Positions 32,388 through 40,981 of a stretch of DNA of 40,981 bases are shown piece after piece. The stretch covers positions 1 to 40,981 of the forward strand of contig MAAY01000025.1 of assembly GCA_002162795.1 (NCBI GenBank), in the 5' to 3' direction. Position numbers and translations under genes: made by a program. The notes below the pieces were generated by a model, which worked only from the letters and a program-made list of their open reading frames with translations, was not told where the DNA came from and made no database searches. Numbering within the stretch: the first letter of the stretch is position 1; every line of letters starts with the position of its first letter. Origin of the DNA: Rhodobacterales bacterium 56_14_T64 (GTDB lineage Bacteria > Pseudomonadota > Alphaproteobacteria > Rhodobacterales > Rhodobacteraceae).

Positions 32388-33107
32388 ATGGACGATTCGG
32401 AACTGTTTGCTGCCGCCCACCGCCAACCCACCACACGGCGCCCCTTGTTGGGGCTGACCATCCTGGTGATCGAAGACAGCCGCTATGCCTGCGAGGCCAT
32501 GCGCCTGTTGTGCCTGCGCAGTGGCGCCCGCATACGCAGGGCGGATTGTCTAAAGTCGGCGCGACGGCATTTGCAGGTCTATCGTCCATCCGTTTTGATC
32601 GTTGATCTGGGGCTACCCGATGGGTCTGGCATTGATCTGATTGAAGAATCCGTCAGTGCCTCACCTCGCGTTAGCGTGGTTTTGGGCACCTCTGGTGACG
32701 ACGCTGCTAAAGAGGCCACTTTGGCTGCTGGTGCAGATGGGTTTCTGGCAAAGCCGGTAACCTCGCTTGCGACCTTCCAGCAGGCGATCCTATCGCGCCT
32801 GCCCGCTGACCGCCAGCCAATGGGATCAGGTGAGTTGCTAGATGAGATCATCCACCCCGACCTGCTGGCATTTCAGGATGACATGGCACATGTCGCCGAT
32901 GTGCTGAACGACTCGCAGGAAGTTAACATTCTGAATTACGTCGCCCAGTTCCTGGGTGGGGTTGCCCGCAGCGTTGGTGACAGCTCGCTGGCCGATGCAG
33001 CTGCCGGTCTGAGTAAGGCCCTGTCATCAGGACGCCCGGTTACCACCGAAGCAGCCCGCATCGCAGGTTTGGTTCAGGACCGATTAAACCAAAAACTGGC
33101 GATCTGA
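32388..33107 (+). CDS. Response regulator with helical C-terminal domain
   Basis: A 239-residue protein. Residues about 22-135 form a receiver domain with E29/D30, phosphoacceptor D73 (LIVDLGLPDGSG), T101/S102 and K122 (LAKPVTS). Residues 145-239 are helical, with no DNA-binding or enzymatic motif, and lack a clear Hpt His motif, so the output is unknown. An AAAGGAA site precedes the ATG. No kinase is nearby. A 49-residue peptide gene follows one base later. A possible CtrA half-site pair lies upstream at 32328-32342. Confidence 0.9.
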   Translation: MDDSELFAAAHRQPTTRRPLLGLTILVIEDSRYACEAMRLLCLRSGARIRRADCLKSARRHLQVYRPSVLIVDLGLPDGSGIDLIEESVSASPRVSVVLGTSGDDAAKEATLAAGADGFLAKPVTSLATFQQAILSRLPADRQPMGSGELLDEIIHPDLLAFQDDMAHVADVLNDSQEVNILNYVAQFLGGVARSVGDSSLADAAAGLSKALSSGRPVTTEAARIAGLVQDRLNQKLAI

Positions 33108-33108
33108 C

Positions 33109-33258
33109 ATGTTCGAGATTGTTCTGGTTGCCAGTGTCACCCTAGCCATCGTTCTGTATGGCCAGGCCAGACTCGCCGCGCGGGAAATCCGCCGCAACCG
33201 GGCAAACCTTGATCCCCACCCCTGCGAGTCGCTGTTGTTTTCATCACAAGATAGCTAA
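33109..33258 (+). CDS. 49-residue single-pass membrane peptide
   Basis: An uncatalogued small gene that starts one base after the response-regulator stop. The peptide begins MFEIVLVASVTLAIVLYGQ, a strong membrane helix, followed by a basic segment (RLAAREIRRNR) consistent with a cytoplasmic tail under the positive-inside rule. No ribosome site of its own is obvious; it is probably translated by reinitiation. Position, composition and topology argue for a real product, but I know no family for it. Confidence 0.55.
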   Translation: MFEIVLVASVTLAIVLYGQARLAAREIRRNRANLDPHPCESLLFSSQDS

Positions 33259-33423
33259 GATCTGCTCGCGACTTGCTACCCTGTATGCACACTCTGAGCT
33301 GCCCAAACATGGGCAGGCCTGTCCCACGAAGCCCTGCTGAAGATCCGACCTGATCACTACATTTCTGCGGAGCACGTCAGACCCAAGCCCATAGCACTAC
33401 GCACGTTAGGTCTCTTGGTCAGG

Positions 33424-34632
33424 TCAAAGCAGCAGACCAGGATCCGCCCCCATGTCGAGCCCAGGGAACACAACCTGTTCCAGCTGCGACCGGTCAATGC
33501 CAATCAAACCCCGCATAATCCAGGCCGCTTGCGCGCGCACATCTGCGGTGGGCATCAAATCACGCCGATCGAACAGATCCGCCTCAGTCAACCCGGGCCA
33601 GCGCCCATAGATGCGCCCGCCTCGGATAGCGCCGCCCGACAACAACATCGCTCCACCCGTGCCATGGTCGGTGCCGCCAGTGCCGTTCTCGCGCACGGTG
33701 CGACCAAATTCGGTCATTGCCAGAACCGCTGTTTTGCCCCAAATCGCATCCCCAACCCCGTCCCGCAGAGTCAGGATGGTATCGGACAACCGCCCAAATC
33801 CCGCCTTTAGCCCAGCGGCCTGCCGGGAATGAGTATCCCAGCCATTGATCGAGAACGCAGCAACCCGTGTTTCGCCGCGCAGTCTTTCGGCTGCAAATTC
33901 GGCAATTTTCCGATGAGACTTACCACGGCTGGGCAGTGGCATGGTCATTTCCAACATATCGTCAGCATCATCCGCCAGCCCCATTGTGCCGTCCTGCGAC
34001 AGCTCCAATGCCTCGGCCAAAGCATCGTGAAACATCGGGTCACCCATCATCATCTGCTCGGCCAGTAGCTTGGCCTGCGGGCTTAACACCAGGGCTGCAT
34101 CCGGTGCCCAGTCCGACACCGGAGCCCCACCATGCAACAACTTCATCTCACCCTGCCCAATGGCAAAGGCAGTGCGGCTTTCGACACCGCCCATCTGTTG
34201 CAGCATGCGGTTCAACCAACCGTCACGTACCTCACCCAGCCCCGCACTCCCGGCCTCGAGCAGATCCTGACCGTCGAAATGGCTGCGCCGGTTGCGATAC
34301 GGGGTTGAAACCGCCTGCACAAAACCCAACTCGCCGCGCTGCCACAGCGGCATCAGCGGTTGCAAACCGGGATGCAGCGCATGGAATCCGTCCAGATCCA
34401 ACCCGCCCCTGTCGGGACCACCAGCTAGCTTGGTCCGCAGCCCAGCATAGTTCGGATCACCATAGGGCTGCAACATGTCCAGTGCATCGACGCCACCCCG
34501 CAGAATGATCACCACTAAACGGGTGTCCCAGGGGGCAGAGGCGAAACTGACCGGGGTCAGCAGCGGGCTGGCAGCTGCAGAACAACCGATAGCGGCAGAT
34601 CGGGTCAGAAAACGGCGGCGGGACAGGGTCAT
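33424..34632 (-). CDS. DUF1501 protein exported by the Tat pathway
   Basis: A 402-residue protein of the DUF1501 (sulfatase-like) family. The N-terminus has a twin-arginine signal, SRRRFLTRSAAIGCSAAASP. Landmarks are VVIILRGGVDALDMLQPYGD, HFDGQDLLEAG, and GKTAVLAMTEFGRTVREN with GGTDHGTGGAM. The ATG at 34632 follows AGGAGGG; the GTG at 34635 precedes it. It lies 15 bases downstream of the DUF1800 gene, the usual pairing. The two are believed to act together in the envelope; no reaction is proven. Confidence 0.93.
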   Translation of the reverse strand: MTLSRRRFLTRSAAIGCSAAASPLLTPVSFASAPWDTRLVVIILRGGVDALDMLQPYGDPNYAGLRTKLAGGPDRGGLDLDGFHALHPGLQPLMPLWQRGELGFVQAVSTPYRNRRSHFDGQDLLEAGSAGLGEVRDGWLNRMLQQMGGVESRTAFAIGQGEMKLLHGGAPVSDWAPDAALVLSPQAKLLAEQMMMGDPMFHDALAEALELSQDGTMGLADDADDMLEMTMPLPSRGKSHRKIAEFAAERLRGETRVAAFSINGWDTHSRQAAGLKAGFGRLSDTILTLRDGVGDAIWGKTAVLAMTEFGRTVRENGTGGTDHGTGGAMLLSGGAIRGGRIYGRWPGLTEADLFDRRDLMPTADVRAQAAWIMRGLIGIDRSQLEQVVFPGLDMGADPGLLL

Positions 34633-34647
34633 CACATAGCCCTCCTG

Positions 34648-36030
34648 TTAGCGGCGCTGAAAGGCGGGTGAGGACAGAACTAATCCTATCGCCTCAGCTT
34701 GAGTTTCAGCAGCACGCGCGGCAAACCGCACCCGACCATCGGCAAAATCACCAAGGCTGGTCTCGACAAACTGCTCGGGCGGCGGCAAGCGGGTGACCAA
34801 CTGTCGTGGTGCCAACATCGCCCAACGGATCCGCGCTGCCAGCCCCTGTGGTGTGATCCAGGCCGCGTCCTGTTCAGGCCAACCATCTGGGCCATTGGCA
34901 CGTTCCCAGGGTTGCCCCATCATGATCAGCGGTGTCATCAACCCTTTATTGAGCGTCTTTGGAGCAGAGCGATTTAGTTTCTGCGGGTGAACAGCCAATG
35001 CCCGGCAGGCGCTGGTGATAAAATCCAGTGGAGGCTTTACGTTACGCAACTCGGGCACCCAAGCAGCGGGGTGTTCCAGCAGCGCCGCATAGACCTGCGC
35101 CAGATCGCCACCCGTATCGCGGAACCGGGATGCAACGTGATCTGCCAATGCGGGATCCGGGGTATCTTCGACAAAATGCACCACTAGCTTGCGGGCAATA
35201 TGGTCAGCCGTCGCGGGGTGCACCGCCAGATCACGAAGCACCGCATGGATCGGTTCCAGCTGTGCCGGATCGCCGCCGTATTGGTTTCCCAGAATTGTCT
35301 CGGCACCCGGTTCGGCCAAGTTGGGGCGAAACTGGAAACCCCTTTTGGCGCTATAACTCAGCCCAGTGAACAGCTCGGCCAGTTGCCGCACATCCTGCTG
35401 GCTATAGGGACCTCCCACGCCCAGCGTATGTAGCTCCATCACTTCACGCGCCAGGTTTTCGTTCAAGCCTTTGGGTCGGCGGGATTTTTGCGCCGAACGG
35501 CTATCGGGACCAATTGACCGCCCCTGATCCAAATAGTGCAACATCAACGGGTGCGTGACGGCTGAAATCAGCAAGTCAGCAAAATTGCCAGACAAATGGG
35601 GGCGGATGGCGCTGTCCACATAAGGCGCGCCCATCAATTGCAACAAACCGCCCTTGCCTTGTGCGGTAAAGTGATCCCCCCAAAACAGGGCCAGCCGCTC
35701 GCGGAACCCATCACTGGTTTGACCATGACGCAGGATGATTTGACCAAACCAGCGCGCTCGATCGGTCCGGGCCTTTGCACGTACGGATTTGGTCTGATCG
35801 TCCAGATCATCATAGGCGTCACTGCCCTGCGCGCGGCGTCGTTCTCGTCGCAACCTAGTATATTCAACCGCGCGGGGCAAAAGGCTGTCAAAATCGTCGA
35901 TCGGATAAGTTTCACCCATGTGATCCGGACCGGCGAGCCGCTGCAAAATTTCCTCGACCGAGTTTTTTGCGGGCAGGTCAGGTGACAAGCCGCATCCAAA
36001 CCGGATCTCTGCCAGCGCTGGTGAAAACAT
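34648..36030 (-). CDS. DUF1800 family protein
   Basis: A 460-residue protein of the DUF1800 family, upstream of and co-transcribed with the DUF1501 gene. Landmarks are RARWFGQIILRHGQTSDGFRERLALFWGDHFT, LNENLAREVMELHTLGVGG with the conserved Glu-His pattern, and YSQQDVRQLAELFTG. No signal peptide is clear at the chosen ATG; the partner has the Tat signal, so co-export by hitchhiking is possible but unproven. The function is unknown. The upstream gap to 36160 is AT-rich and probably holds the promoter. Confidence 0.92.
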   Translation of the reverse strand: MFSPALAEIRFGCGLSPDLPAKNSVEEILQRLAGPDHMGETYPIDDFDSLLPRAVEYTRLRRERRRAQGSDAYDDLDDQTKSVRAKARTDRARWFGQIILRHGQTSDGFRERLALFWGDHFTAQGKGGLLQLMGAPYVDSAIRPHLSGNFADLLISAVTHPLMLHYLDQGRSIGPDSRSAQKSRRPKGLNENLAREVMELHTLGVGGPYSQQDVRQLAELFTGLSYSAKRGFQFRPNLAEPGAETILGNQYGGDPAQLEPIHAVLRDLAVHPATADHIARKLVVHFVEDTPDPALADHVASRFRDTGGDLAQVYAALLEHPAAWVPELRNVKPPLDFITSACRALAVHPQKLNRSAPKTLNKGLMTPLIMMGQPWERANGPDGWPEQDAAWITPQGLAARIRWAMLAPRQLVTRLPPPEQFVETSLGDFADGRVRFAARAAETQAEAIGLVLSSPAFQRR

Positions 36031-36160
36031 TTGAATGTGCTCCCAATTAAACTCCGAGCCTTCAACCGGCTCAATATACGCCGTTACGGATCATTTTTGA
36101 TTATACGCTCATTGACCCCAATTCTGTCGGTTATTTTACGACCGGCTTATCTTCGCTTAC

Positions 36161-36190
36161 AAAAAAGGCCCGGGAAATTCCCGAGCCTTT
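36161..36190 (-). terminator. Intrinsic terminator of aspS
   Basis: AAAGGCTCGGGA pairs with TCCCGGGCCTTT (minus strand, 36190 to 36164, one mismatch, three-base loop), followed by a T-run extending to 36161. It begins 25 bases past the aspS stop at 36215. Confidence 0.88.
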
Positions 36191-36214
36191 GTTCGCTAAA
36201 TTCGCCACAAGGGA

Positions 36215-38068
36215 TCACTGATCCTGAGGGATCACCCGCAGGCCCAACTCCATCAGCTGATCCGAGGTCGGATCGCTTGGCGCGTTCATCATCAGGTCTT
36301 CGGCGCGTTGGTTCATCGGGAACATCACCACTTCGCGAATGTTGGCCTCGTCTGCCAACAGCATCACGATGCGGTCCACACCCGCGGCACAGCCACCGTG
36401 TGGTGGGGCGCCGTACTGGAATGCGTTGACCATGCCGCCAAAGCGTTTTTCGACTTCGTCCTTGCCGTAGCCAGCAATTTCGAACGCCTTGAACATGATC
36501 TCGGGACGGTGGTTCCGGATCGCGCCCGACACCAGCTCGTAACCGTTACAGGCCAAATCGTACTGATAACCCAGCACCTTAAGCGGATCGCCCAGCAGGG
36601 CATCCATGCCACCTTGCGGCATCGAGAACGGGTTGTGCTCGAAATCGATCTTGCCGGTTTCCTCATCAGCTTCGTAGATCGGGAAGTCGACAATCCAGGC
36701 AAAGGCAAACCGGTCCTTGTCGGTCAGGCCCAGCTCATCACCAATGGCGGTACGGGCACGACCTGCGACGCTTTCAAACGCTTTTGGCTTACCACCTAAG
36801 AAGAAGGCCGCATCACCAACGTCCAGACCCAACTGCAGGCGGATCGCTTCGGTGCGCTCGGGGCCGATGTTCTTGGCCAGCGGGCCTGCGGCCTCGTTAC
36901 CCAGAGTAATCTCGCCCGCTTTGACCAGAGCGTTGACCTCTTTGACGGTGATGCCGCGTTCCTGAGCAATCGAATCCGGCGACTGTTTGCGCCAGAAGAT
37001 ATAACCCATGCCCGGCAGACCTTCGCCCTGGGCAAATTTGTTCATCCGGTCACAGAACTTGCGACTGCCGCCTGTTGGGGCTGGAATGGCGCGAATTTCG
37101 GTGCCCTCATTCTCCAGCAGGCTAGCGAAGATGGCAAAACCGGAACCGCGGAAGTGCTCGGAGACAACCTGCATCTTGATAGGGTTACGCAGATCGGGCT
37201 TGTCCGAGCCATACCATAGCGCCGCGTCCTTGTAGGAAATCTGCGGCCAGACATCGTCAACCTTGCGACCGCCGCCGAACTCTTCGAACACGCCCTGCAG
37301 AACCGGCTGGATGGTGTCGAACACGTCCTGCTGGGTGACAAAGGACATCTCGAGATCGAGCTGGTAGAAATCGGTAGGCGAGCGGTCAGCGCGCGGATCT
37401 TCGTCGCGGAAACAGGGCGCGATCTGGAAATACTTGTCGAAGCCAGCAACCATCATCAGCTGTTTGAACTGCTGAGGCGCCTGCGGCAGGGCGTAGAATT
37501 TGCCCGGGTGCTGACGCGATGGCACCAGAAAGTCACGCGCGCCTTCTGGCGATGATGCGGTGATGATCGGGGTCTGATACTCGCGGAAGTCTTTTTCCCA
37601 CATACGCTTGCGCATCGAGGTCACCACGTCCGAGCGCAGCTTCATGTTGTTTTGCATCGCTTCACGGCGCAGGTCCAGATAGCGATATTTCAGGCGGGTT
37701 TCTTCCGGGTATTCCTGATCGCCGAACACCATCAGCGGCAGTTCTTCGGATTTGCCCAGAACTTCCAGATCACGAATGAAAACTTCGATTTCGCCAGTTG
37801 GAATCGCTTTGTTGATCAGGCTCTCGTCGCGCGCCATCACGGAGCCGTCGATGCGGATACACCATTCCGAGCGCAGCTTTTCCAGTTCGGCAAACACTGG
37901 GCTGTCAGGGTCGGCGATAATCTGAGTGATGCCATAGTGATCGCGCAGATCGATGAACAACAAACCGCCGTGATCGCGGACACGATGGACCCAACCGGAC
38001 AGGCGAACAGTGTCGCCCACGTTGGATTTGTTCAGTTCAGCGCAGGTTTGGCTGCGATAGGCGTGCAT
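36215..38068 (-). CDS. aspS: Aspartyl-tRNA synthetase, bacterial type
   Basis: Charges tRNA with aspartate. The 617 residues have the OB-fold anticodon domain (about 1-110; [21 protein letters not shown]), class II motif 2 ([19 protein letters not shown]), the bacterial GAD insertion (about 290-430) and motif 3 ([17 protein letters not shown]). The start at 38068 has AAAGG 7 bases upstream; the frame to 38143 has no support. Whether it also makes Asp-tRNA(Asn) cannot be told here. A terminator follows. Confidence 0.97.
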   Translation of the reverse strand: MHAYRSQTCAELNKSNVGDTVRLSGWVHRVRDHGGLLFIDLRDHYGITQIIADPDSPVFAELEKLRSEWCIRIDGSVMARDESLINKAIPTGEIEVFIRDLEVLGKSEELPLMVFGDQEYPEETRLKYRYLDLRREAMQNNMKLRSDVVTSMRKRMWEKDFREYQTPIITASSPEGARDFLVPSRQHPGKFYALPQAPQQFKQLMMVAGFDKYFQIAPCFRDEDPRADRSPTDFYQLDLEMSFVTQQDVFDTIQPVLQGVFEEFGGGRKVDDVWPQISYKDAALWYGSDKPDLRNPIKMQVVSEHFRGSGFAIFASLLENEGTEIRAIPAPTGGSRKFCDRMNKFAQGEGLPGMGYIFWRKQSPDSIAQERGITVKEVNALVKAGEITLGNEAAGPLAKNIGPERTEAIRLQLGLDVGDAAFFLGGKPKAFESVAGRARTAIGDELGLTDKDRFAFAWIVDFPIYEADEETGKIDFEHNPFSMPQGGMDALLGDPLKVLGYQYDLACNGYELVSGAIRNHRPEIMFKAFEIAGYGKDEVEKRFGGMVNAFQYGAPPHGGCAAGVDRIVMLLADEANIREVVMFPMNQRAEDLMMNAPSDPTSDQLMELGLRVIPQDQ

Positions 38069-38161
38069 GGCGTGACCTTTCGTCTTCGGGTCGTCGTTCG
38101 GGCTAAGCGCCAAAGGGCGCAGAATTCGTCTGGGCCGATACACAGGGTTGCGGCTCAGATG

Positions 38162-38833
38162 TCAAGCAAAGCGGATGAATTCTGCACATTCCGGCGCCCA
38201 AATTGCCTGCGTTGATCCCCTCAGCGAGTTGACCAGATTAATACTGCGAGCCTCGTTCAGATCGGCAAGGGTCAGAACAGCCTCATTTAACAGCCCTTTG
38301 TTCAACCGGCTTTGCCGATAGACACCGGGTAGACACCCTGAGCTGAGCGGGGGCGTCAGGCGGTCTCCGTCTGGAGTAGTGATCGAAATGTTAGTGATTG
38401 TCCCCTCACAGACCTCATCGCGTTCATTCAAGAAGACAGCTTCGTCAACCCTCACGGGCAGTGACGCTCTTGCCCGGTCATGGCGGTCTCGCAGAGTGGT
38501 TTTGTGACGCAGTAGCGCGGCACCGGACTCGAGCCGCTCTTCAGCAATCACAAAACACATCTGCGGCTGCTTCACCGGAAATGGCGCAGTCGTCAGCTCC
38601 AAATCTCCCGCCCGGCCCAAAGTCAAACGGCAACGTCGAGGATATTGAAAGGCTATATTGTCCAACTGCTGCATGACTGTGCGGCGGTCAAACTCAAATC
38701 CCAATTCCTCCGCCGAGGCCTGCAAACGCTGCACATGCAAGGTTGCGCGGGCAATGCCCTGACCGGGGTGATAGCCAAAGGTTTCGATCAGGCGAAAGTC
38801 TTGCTCAACTGGCTGGCAAATCGGGTTTTCCAT
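38162..38833 (-). CDS. pabC: Aminodeoxychorismate lyase-like (class IV aminotransferase fold)
   Basis: A 223-residue PLP enzyme expected to turn aminodeoxychorismate into 4-aminobenzoate for folate. The N-terminus (FRLIETFGYHPGQGIARATLHVQRL) and the catalytic Lys in LRHKTTLRDRHDRA are typical, as is EVCEGTITNISI for PLP binding and LSSGCLPGVYR. Its start lies 46 bases inside the end of pabB, so translation is coupled. The pairing with pabB makes the assignment strong even though class IV enzymes are hard to tell apart. Confidence 0.88.
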   Translation of the reverse strand: MENPICQPVEQDFRLIETFGYHPGQGIARATLHVQRLQASAEELGFEFDRRTVMQQLDNIAFQYPRRCRLTLGRAGDLELTTAPFPVKQPQMCFVIAEERLESGAALLRHKTTLRDRHDRARASLPVRVDEAVFLNERDEVCEGTITNISITTPDGDRLTPPLSSGCLPGVYRQSRLNKGLLNEAVLTLADLNEARSINLVNSLRGSTQAIWAPECAEFIRFA

Positions 38834-39921
38834 ATGGCTTCCTCATACTCAGACTCGGCAGTGCTGTCCCAGACCACGCCGCCGCCGACATTCATCACCA
38901 CCTTGCCATCCTCGACCATCAGCGTGCGGATAGCCACATTGAAACAAGAACTGCCATCCGGGGCCGCCCAACCAATGGTGCCGCAATAAATGTCACGCGG
39001 CCAGGGTTCCAGATCAGCCAGGATCTGCATGGCGCGGATTTTCGGAGCACCCGTGATCGAGCCACAGGGAAACAGCGCCGTTAGTATCTCGCCTAGCTCG
39101 ACGCCGGGTCGCAATTGCGCACGTACTGTCGACACCATCTGATGCACCGTCGCGTAGGTTTCCACGGCGAACAATTCGGGCACAGAAACGGACCCCAATT
39201 GTGCCACTCGGCTGATGTCATTGCGCAGCAGATCCACAATCATCAGGTTTTCAGCACGGTTCTTTTCATCACTCTGTAGAAAATCCCGCCGGGCGGCGTC
39301 CTCGGTCGGATCATCGCTGCGCGGCTGAGTGCCCTTCATCGGGCGGGTTTCAATCAGACCCTCAGCATTGGTCCGGAAAAACAGTTCTGGCGAGCGCGAC
39401 AACAGATCTGGCAGGCCCTCTTGCTGGACCAGCACCCCATGGCCGACGGGCTGAAGTTCTGCCAACGCAGCATACAACGCGTCGGTACCACCCAAAACCG
39501 CCGCATCCAGCGGAAAGGTCAGGTTGGCCTGATAGACGTCCCCTGCCCCAATATTTTGCTTTACCTGCGCAAAAGCCGCGGCATATCGGTCAAAATCCCA
39601 GCGCGGCGTTATATTCTCTAATCCAGCCTTGCCCGGCGCTGTCAAACCACAGGCGGGGCTTTGCACAGGCGGGTCATACACACCGAAACAAATCAACGGC
39701 AGACGTCGGTCATCTGGCATCAGTTCCGCCAGTTTCGGCTCTAACGCATACCCCAACTCGTACGAGGCATATCCAGCCAGCCATTTCCCAGCTGCCCGCG
39801 CCGAATCCAGATCCGACAAGGCCGCGCGCACTTGATGCGGCTGATCCGCCCGGATCATCCGATGTGGGGTGTCAAAACATGTCCCCGGCCCCTTGGGCCC
39901 CTGATCAAAACGGATACGCAC
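38788..39921 (-). CDS. pabB: Aminodeoxychorismate synthase component I
   Basis: Makes aminodeoxychorismate from chorismate with ammonia from a glutaminase subunit. I place the start at GTG 39921, which has AGGAG 9 bases upstream and begins VRIRFDQGPKGPGTCFDTPH as in relatives; ATG 39954 and 40056 are weaker. The 377 residues have the chorismate-binding core: AGDVYQANLTFPLD, ETRPMKGTQPR, EKNRAENLMIVDLLRND, and FPCGSITGAPKIRAMQI. No pabA gene is in the window. It is followed by the overlapping pabC. Confidence 0.93.
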   Translation of the reverse strand: MRIRFDQGPKGPGTCFDTPHRMIRADQPHQVRAALSDLDSARAAGKWLAGYASYELGYALEPKLAELMPDDRRLPLICFGVYDPPVQSPACGLTAPGKAGLENITPRWDFDRYAAAFAQVKQNIGAGDVYQANLTFPLDAAVLGGTDALYAALAELQPVGHGVLVQQEGLPDLLSRSPELFFRTNAEGLIETRPMKGTQPRSDDPTEDAARRDFLQSDEKNRAENLMIVDLLRNDISRVAQLGSVSVPELFAVETYATVHQMVSTVRAQLRPGVELGEILTALFPCGSITGAPKIRAMQILADLEPWPRDIYCGTIGWAAPDGSSCFNVAIRTLMVEDGKVVMNVGGGVVWDSTAESEYEEAIWKTRFASQLSKTFA

Positions 39922-40106
39922 CTGAGACGACTCCTGTTGCCTGTGACCAGCCATATATCTGTTCGTTATGCGAACAACAGCGATATTTGCGGCAATTTGG
40001 AACTCGTTTCCGATGCCCCTTGCACCTTTCCTCGCGGGGCCTATAACCCATGACAATTTGGCGCTTTGGGGGCGTCACGACTCGCGCACATCAAAGGAAT
40101 ATGGCC

Positions 40107-40981
40107 ATGCCAAAAAGAACCGACATCCAATCGATCATGATTATTGGTGCGGGACCGATTGTTATTGGCCAAGCCTGCGAATTTGACTACTCGGGCGCAC
40201 AGGCCTGTAAGGCGCTGCGCGAAGAGGGTTACCGGGTCATTCTGGTCAACTCGAACCCCGCGACAATCATGACCGACCCCGGTCTGGCAGACGCCACTTA
40301 CATTGAACCGATCACCCCCGAAGTGGTCGCCAAGATCATCGAAAAAGAACGCCCCGATGCACTGCTGCCAACCATGGGCGGGCAGACCGGGCTGAACACT
40401 TCGCTCGCACTCGAAGAGATGGGCGTGCTGGAAAAATTCGGTGTTGAGATGATCGGCGCGACCCGCGATGCTATTGAAATGGCAGAAGATCGCAAACTGT
40501 TCCGCGAAGCGATGGATCGCCTCGGTATCGAAAACCCGCGCGCCACCATCGTCACCGCCCCCAAACTGGACAACGGCAAAGCCGACCTGGACGAGGGCGT
40601 GCGCATTGCCCTCGAATCCATTGAAGACATCGGCCTGCCCGCCATCATCCGCCCGGCCTTTACCATGGGCGGCACCGGCGGCGGTGTGGCTTACAATCGC
40701 GAAGACTACATCCACTTCTGCCGCACCGGCATGGACGCTTCTCCGGTCAACCAGATCCTGGTCGACGAGAGCCTGCTGGGTTGGAAAGAGTTCGAGATGG
40801 AGGTGGTGCGCGACAAGGCCGACAACGCCATCATCGTCTGCGCGATTGAGAACATCGACCCCATGGGTGTGCACACCGGTGATTCGATCACCGTAGCCCC
40901 TGCCCTGACCCTGACCGACAAAGAATACCAGATCATGCGCACCGCCTCGATTGAGGTCCTGCGTGAGATCGGTGTCGAAAC
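40107..40981 (+). CDS. carB: Carbamoyl-phosphate synthase large subunit, 5' part (truncated by the window edge)
   Basis: The first 291 residues of CarB, which makes carbamoyl phosphate for arginine and pyrimidines. The ATG at 40107 has AAAGGA 8 bases upstream; ATG 40101 is too close to it. The pre-ATP-grasp part is clear: [40 protein letters not shown] and [20 protein letters not shown]. The ATP-grasp begins with [18 protein letters not shown], followed by [19 protein letters not shown]. It is divergent from pabB. carA is not adjacent on this side. The frame is open to the window end. Confidence 0.97.
   Translation, partial: MPKRTDIQSIMIIGAGPIVIGQACEFDYSGAQACKALREEGYRVILVNSNPATIMTDPGLADATYIEPITPEVVAKIIEKERPDALLPTMGGQTGLNTSLALEEMGVLEKFGVEMIGATRDAIEMAEDRKLFREAMDRLGIENPRATIVTAPKLDNGKADLDEGVRIALESIEDIGLPAIIRPAFTMGGTGGGVAYNREDYIHFCRTGMDASPVNQILVDESLLGWKEFEMEVVRDKADNAIIVCAIENIDPMGVHTGDSITVAPALTLTDKEYQIMRTASIEVLREIGVE

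Noticed and set aside
39961-39975. GTTC-N7-GAAC motif upstream of pabB considered as a LexA box
   Set aside because: The two halves are inverted (GTTC/GAAC); the alphaproteobacterial LexA site is a direct repeat. A folate gene under SOS control would also be unexpected.
40041-40874. 277-codon minus-strand open frame
   Set aside because: It is the antisense shadow of carB, whose plus-strand frame has perfect family motifs and a ribosome site; the shadow has no family resemblance.
1-40981. CRISPR arrays, insertion sequences and prophage genes
   Set aside because: No regularly spaced direct repeats, transposase motifs, integrase motifs or phage structural genes were seen on either strand.

Overview
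The window reads as a piece of an alphaproteobacterial chromosome, most likely a marine Rhodobacterales (roseobacter-type) bacterium. Support: GC-rich, densely coupled genes; an alphaproteobacterial LexA box (GTTC-N7-GTTC type) in front of an mmcB-like gene; a tRNA-His(GTG) that lacks an encoded G-1 and carries A73; a nusB-ribH-ribB(A) cluster; and several small families typical of this group (DUF1467, DUF6455, a DUF6324-like protein). No insertion sequence, prophage, integrase, plasmid gene or CRISPR array was seen. No genus can be named from sequence alone.

Layout. 1-1107: 3' part of a sensor histidine kinase translationally coupled to a single-domain response regulator. 1125-7611: malonate utilisation, with a divergent GntR/FCD regulator (matR), a TRAP transporter (matPQM), malonyl-CoA decarboxylase (matA) and malonyl-CoA synthetase (matB); a 14-bp palindrome lies in the divergent promoter. 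8085-10244: a three-gene unit (DUF1348, PNPOx-like flavoprotein, exported alpha/beta hydrolase with an Asp nucleophile) behind twin TetR-like operators, without a local regulator. 10416-14226: orphan solute-binding protein, tRNA-His, GNAT acetyltransferase, two small proteins (one GFA/CENP-V type) and SOS-linked mmcB. 14282-15915: an operon of secreted cupin, ArsR regulator and tandem SRPBCC protein with its own palindromic operator. 16274-19093: two poorly known exported/membrane proteins and a class III nucleotide cyclase with a Tll0287-like sensor domain. 19169-21331: nusB, ribH and a RibB whose GTP cyclohydrolase II half is degenerate. 21440-29271: AsmA, RimO, a membrane pentapeptide-repeat protein, a double CDGSH protein, DUF6455, YigZ and an M48 lipoprotein; two related palindromic intergenic repeats lie here. 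29421-33258: DUF167, nitroreductase, EI24/CysZ-like protein, DUF1467, methylmalonyl-CoA epimerase, and a response regulator followed by an unlisted 49-residue membrane peptide. 33424-36030: DUF1501/DUF1800 pair. 36215-40981: aspS, pabC, pabB and the start of carB.

How the parts fit. The mat operon imports malonate, activates it to malonyl-CoA and decarboxylates it to acetyl-CoA. The pabB/pabC pair makes 4-aminobenzoate for folate. The rib genes and nusB form a housekeeping cluster seen in many bacteria. The least understood units, and the best places to look for new biology, are the DUF1348-PNPOx-hydrolase operon, the cupin-ArsR-SRPBCC operon, the cyclase with an altered CxxCH site, and the pentapeptide membrane protein. 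None can be claimed as a new system from sequence alone.
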